DNA of 9,655 bases from positions 1 to 9,655 of the forward strand of contig CANKON010000034.1 of the NCBI GenBank assembly GCA_947484105.1, read 5' to 3'. Source of the DNA: Methylococcaceae bacterium (GTDB lineage: Bacteria; Pseudomonadota; Gammaproteobacteria; Methylococcales; Methylomonadaceae). Shown here in pieces: positions 7,465 through 9,655 of the stretch. Both the position numbers and the translations under genes were made by a program. A model generated the notes under the pieces. It did not search any database, was not told the origin of the DNA, and saw only the letters and a program-made list of their open reading frames with translations. The stretch's first letter is position 1, and every line of letters starts with the position of its first letter.

Positions 7465-8748
7465 TTAAGATAAACGTCTAAAAACAATTTCAGCCGCCGC
7501 AATCGTTTTATTAATTGCTTCGTCATCGTGAGCAATGGATACAAAACCTGCTTCAAACGCTGATGGTGCAAGATAAACGCCTTGTTCTAACATCGCGTGA
7601 AAAAAGCGTTTGAAATAATCTTGATCACACGCCATCACTTGCGCGAATGACGTGATATTTTTTTCTTGTGTGAAAAATAACCCAAACATTCCGGCGACTT
7701 GATTTGTCGTCAATGCCACGCCTGCGTTTTCAGCGACACTTTTTAAACCATCAAGTAAGCGTGTTGTTTTCGCGGTTAAATCTGCATAAAAATTCGGAAC
7801 AGCAATCAATTCTAGTGTTTTCAAACCTGCTGCCATGGCAACAGGATTTCCTGACAACGTTCCAGCTTGATAAACGCTGCCAAGCGGCGCGAGGCATTCC
7901 ATAATCTCACGTTTGCCACCAAAAGCACCGACTGGCATTCCACCGCCAATGACTTTGCCGAGTGTCGTTAAATCAGGCTTCACGTTATAAAAACCTTGTG
8001 CGCCTTGCAAACTGACGCGAAAACCTGTCATGACTTCGTCGAAAATTAACACACTGCCAGATTCGTCGCACACGTCGCGTAACGTTTCTAAAAAGTCTTC
8101 AACAGGCGGCACGCAATTCATATTGCCTGCGACAGGTTCAACGATAATACAAGCGATTTCTTTGCCTAATTCTGCAAATAATTTTCGCACCGCATTTGCG
8201 TCGTTGTACGGCAACGTTAATGTGTCCATTGCAACGGCTTCCGAAACGCCCGATGAACTGGGTACGCCAAATGTCAACGCGCCAGAACCTGCTTTAACCA
8301 GCAATGCGTCTGAATGCCCGTGATAACACCCTTCAAATTTCACGATTTTATTGCGACCTGTGTAGCCTTTAGCTAAACGAATCGCGCTCATCGTGGCTTC
8401 GGTGCCAGAACTCACCATCCGAACCAATTCAATTGATGGCACGAGTTCGCAAACGCGCTGCGCCATTAACGTTTCAATTTCGGTTGGCGCACCAAAACTC
8501 AAGCCTTTTTCAGCAGCAATTTTTACTGCTTCAATTACGTCGGGATGCGCGTGACCTAAAATCATCGGTCCCCAAGAACCAACGTAATCTACATATTGAT
8601 TGTCGTCGCTGTCGTAAATATATGCGCCTTTGGCGTGGCCGATAAAAACGGGTGTGCCGCCCACGCCATTAAATGAACGTACTGGCGAATTCACGCCACC
8701 TGGAATGACGGTTTTAGCTAAGTTAAAAAGTTGCGTTGCAGTTGTCAT
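7465..8748 (-). CDS. hemL: Glutamate-1-semialdehyde 2,1-aminomutase HemL
   Basis: HemL makes 5-aminolevulinate from glutamate-1-semialdehyde, the last step of the C5 route into haem, sirohaem and other tetrapyrroles. It is a cytoplasmic PLP enzyme, normally a dimer. From the chosen ATG it has 427 residues, the usual length. Visible motifs are [12 protein letters not shown] at 15-26, [16 protein letters not shown] at 113-128, the aspartate D237 in FDEVMTGFR, and [17 protein letters not shown] at 262-278 with PLP lysine K265. The start was set by homology (MTTATQLF) and by a TAAGGA ribosome site 5 nt upstream; an open frame continues 20 codons further into ridA, but those residues do not belong. 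The gap to ridA is 13 nt, and purB follows after 27 nt, so ridA-hemL-purB is a likely operon. Confidence 0.97.
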   Translation of the reverse strand: MTTATQLFNLAKTVIPGGVNSPVRSFNGVGGTPVFIGHAKGAYIYDSDDNQYVDYVGSWGPMILGHAHPDVIEAVKIAAEKGLSFGAPTEIETLMAQRVCELVPSIELVRMVSSGTEATMSAIRLAKGYTGRNKIVKFEGCYHGHSDALLVKAGSGALTFGVPSSSGVSEAVAMDTLTLPYNDANAVRKLFAELGKEIACIIVEPVAGNMNCVPPVEDFLETLRDVCDESGSVLIFDEVMTGFRVSLQGAQGFYNVKPDLTTLGKVIGGGMPVGAFGGKREIMECLAPLGSVYQAGTLSGNPVAMAAGLKTLELIAVPNFYADLTAKTTRLLDGLKSVAENAGVALTTNQVAGMFGLFFTQEKNITSFAQVMACDQDYFKRFFHAMLEQGVYLAPSAFEAGFVSIAHDDEAINKTIAAAEIVFRRLS

Positions 8749-8753
8749 AGTTG

Positions 8754-8759
8754 TCCTTA
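8754..8759 (-). promoter_or_regulatory. hemL ribosome binding site, decides the start
   Basis: TAAGGA on the minus strand lies 5 nt before the ATG at 8748, just after the ridA stop. It supports this start over the in-frame ATG codons at 8808 and 8769, which lie inside ridA. Confidence 0.8.
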
Positions 8760-8761
8760 AA

Positions 8762-9160
8762 TCACGCATATTCTTGAACGGGAATTTCCATAATGCCGTC
8801 CATTTCAACGCCTGCGTCTTTAGGTAAAGCCGCTACGCCAATGGCGGCGCGAGCTGGATACGGTTCTTCAAAATACTTGCCCATGATTTCGTTCACAATT
8901 GGAAAGTGCGATAAATCGGTTAAAAACACATTTAATTTCACGATGTCACCCAAATTGCCATCAGCAGCTTCCGCAACGGCTTTGAGATTTTCAAAAACTT
9001 GCGTGATTTGCGCGTTAATATCGCCCTCAACCATGGTCATCGTGGCAGGCACGAGCGGAATTTGTCCTGACAAATAAACGGTGCGATTGACTTTAACGGC
9101 TTGTGAATAAGTGCCAATGGCTTGCGGGGCGTGTGGTGTGTGGATAATTTCTTTAGACAT
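8762..9160 (-). CDS. ridA: RidA family enamine/imine deaminase
   Basis: RidA hydrolyses reactive enamines and imines, such as 2-aminoacrylate released by PLP enzymes, to ketoacids and ammonia, protecting PLP-dependent enzymes. The 132-residue protein has the YjgF/Rid blocks in order: [13 protein letters not shown] at 10-22, [10 protein letters not shown] at 29-38, and [13 protein letters not shown] at 102-114 with R104, the counterpart of the substrate-binding arginine R105 in E. coli RidA. E119 matches the conserved glutamate. The start is the ATG of [12 protein letters not shown], with an AGGA site 9 nt upstream; an earlier in-frame ATG at 9214 adds 18 residues that do not fit the family. 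It lies just upstream of hemL with a 13-nt gap, so it is likely co-expressed with a PLP enzyme. Confidence 0.95.
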   Translation of the reverse strand: MSKEIIHTPHAPQAIGTYSQAVKVNRTVYLSGQIPLVPATMTMVEGDINAQITQVFENLKAVAEAADGNLGDIVKLNVFLTDLSHFPIVNEIMGKYFEEPYPARAAIGVAALPKDAGVEMDGIMEIPVQEYA

Positions 9161-9169
9161 AAATTGTTT

Positions 9170-9174
9170 TCCTA
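9170..9174 (-). promoter_or_regulatory. ridA ribosome binding site, decides the start
   Basis: TAGGA on the minus strand lies 9 nt before the ATG at 9160 and argues against the longer in-frame start at 9214. Confidence 0.65.
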
Positions 9175-9198
9175 CGAATGAAACGTTTAAAAACCACC

Positions 9199-9228
9199 AT
9201 TGTAAATGCAACAAAGTGTAAATCTAAA
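9199..9228 (-). promoter_or_regulatory. Possible promoter of the ridA-hemL-purB unit
   Basis: On the minus strand TTTAGA (9223-9228, four matches to TTGACA) and TACAAT (9199-9204, five matches to TATAAT) are 18 nt apart, overlapping the end of the upstream gene. They would give a leader of about 30 nt before ridA. No terminator is visible between the two genes, so read-through from gspK is equally possible. Confidence 0.3.
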
Positions 9229-9655
9229 ACAGTGGCTCAAAATAATGTGCAATCACAAAAGGATTCATTTCGTCCGAAAAAAGCGACGGCGTTGAATTAT
9301 CCATTTGGTTTTGCCACGTTAAAACCTGAAACGGTAAATTATTTGCACCGTCTATTTTCTCCATGACGACTTGAATCGTGGCTTGCGCTTCATTATCCAA
9401 AAGCGTTTCAACGGTAACGGTTACAACCGAAATTTCAGAAATTGTTTCCGTTTCGGTCGTTGATTCAACATCTTGCGACATCGCTTGACTTGCATTTTGA
9501 CGCCGTGGAATGGCAGGAAGTGGGGAATGATTCATGATGCTTTGCTGACGTGCTAAGAAATACGCATCTAATAAATTTGCATCCACATCGGGTAACACAT
9601 TCAACACGTCGCGTGTCGCTAAATTTAAATCCACTTCTGTTTGTCCCGCCGAATA
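9224..9655 (-). CDS. gspK: Type II secretion minor pseudopilin GspK, C-terminal part only
   Basis: Only the last 143 residues are in the window; the frame is open to the right edge. The visible start reads YSAGQTEVDLNLATRDVLNVLPDV, like the GspK block in which 'n.ata..eVL.aLPg' precedes a short helix (here ANLLDAYFLARQQ). After a Thr/Ser/Glu-rich stretch comes a beta region (ISVVTVTVETLLDNEAQATIQVVMEKI), ending in PFQVLTWQNQ, which fits the common GspK ending 'PYrvL.W'. GspK caps the pseudopilus tip of the type II secretion machine in the periplasm. The last ~25 residues after WQNQ go beyond the usual end and look divergent. The GTG at 9632-9634 is an internal valine, not a start. Identification rests on these patterns from memory. 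Confidence 0.7.
   Translation of the reverse strand, partial: YSAGQTEVDLNLATRDVLNVLPDVDANLLDAYFLARQQSIMNHSPLPAIPRRQNASQAMSQDVESTTETETISEISVVTVTVETLLDNEAQATIQVVMEKIDGANNLPFQVLTWQNQMDNSTPSLFSDEMNPFVIAHYFEPLF

Noticed and set aside
8030..8323. 97-codon plus-strand frame opposite hemL
   Set aside because: It is antisense to a well-supported conserved gene, has no recognisable domain or ribosome site, and is explained by the codon structure of hemL.
8749..8808. Longer hemL reading frame beginning at the ATG at 8808
   Set aside because: The extra 20 residues do not fit the HemL N-terminus, lie inside ridA, and the ATG at 8748 has a clear TAAGGA ribosome site.
8793..9077. 94-codon plus-strand frame opposite ridA
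   Set aside because: Antisense shadow of ridA with no family features.
9161..9214. Longer ridA reading frame beginning at the ATG at 9214
   Set aside because: RidA proteins begin near the MSKEII block; the extra residues are untypical and a ribosome site precedes the ATG at 9160.
9178..9366. 62-codon plus-strand frame spanning the ridA-gspK gap
   Set aside because: Mostly antisense to the gspK end; low-complexity basic sequence with no recognisable domain.

Overview
The window looks like an ordinary chromosomal stretch of an AT-leaning gammaproteobacterium. LpxH (the UDP-2,3-diacylglucosamine hydrolase typical of beta/gammaproteobacteria), a fused CysG siroheme synthase, a YadG/YadH-type ABC exporter and a type II secretion pseudopilin (GspK) all point there. 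HemL shows that 5-aminolevulinate is made by the C5 (glutamyl-tRNA) route. I cannot name the genus. I see no mobile element, CRISPR array, tRNA or rRNA, and no gene-free stretch longer than 300 bases.

Layout, read along the mostly minus-strand genes from the right edge. The 3' part of gspK (9655-9224) is followed by ridA, hemL, purB and a HAD-IB phosphatase (9160-5367). These are close together (13, 27 and 49 nt gaps), and the last gap holds a perfect 8-bp hairpin. Next is the only plus-strand gene, a TusA-family CPxP protein (5134-5364). It converges on the phosphatase with a 2-nt gap and diverges from cysG (5059-3668) across a 74-nt spacer holding two opposed -10 elements that almost coincide. 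A small secreted monohaem cytochrome c (3540-3202) follows, with its own candidate promoter and a strong intrinsic terminator. The left end is a tight operon, yadG - yadH - lpxH - truB (3096 to beyond 1). All three junctions there are 4-nt stop/start overlaps (ATGA, GTGA, ATGA), so the four genes are probably translationally coupled.

Themes. Tetrapyrrole and haem use recurs: hemL makes the precursor, cysG branches to sirohaem, and a cytochrome c uses haem. The TusA-family gene beside cysG adds a sulfur link. The yadGH-lpxH-truB operon joins an ABC-2 exporter of unknown substrate, a lipid A enzyme and a tRNA modification enzyme. Codon choice in the cytochrome gene (all Ile as ATC, all Tyr as TAC) suggests an abundant protein.

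I found no clearly new biological system. The points most worth a second look are the coupled yadGH-lpxH-truB operon, the uncharacterised and probably highly expressed cytochrome c, and the overlapping divergent promoter between cysG and the TusA-family gene.
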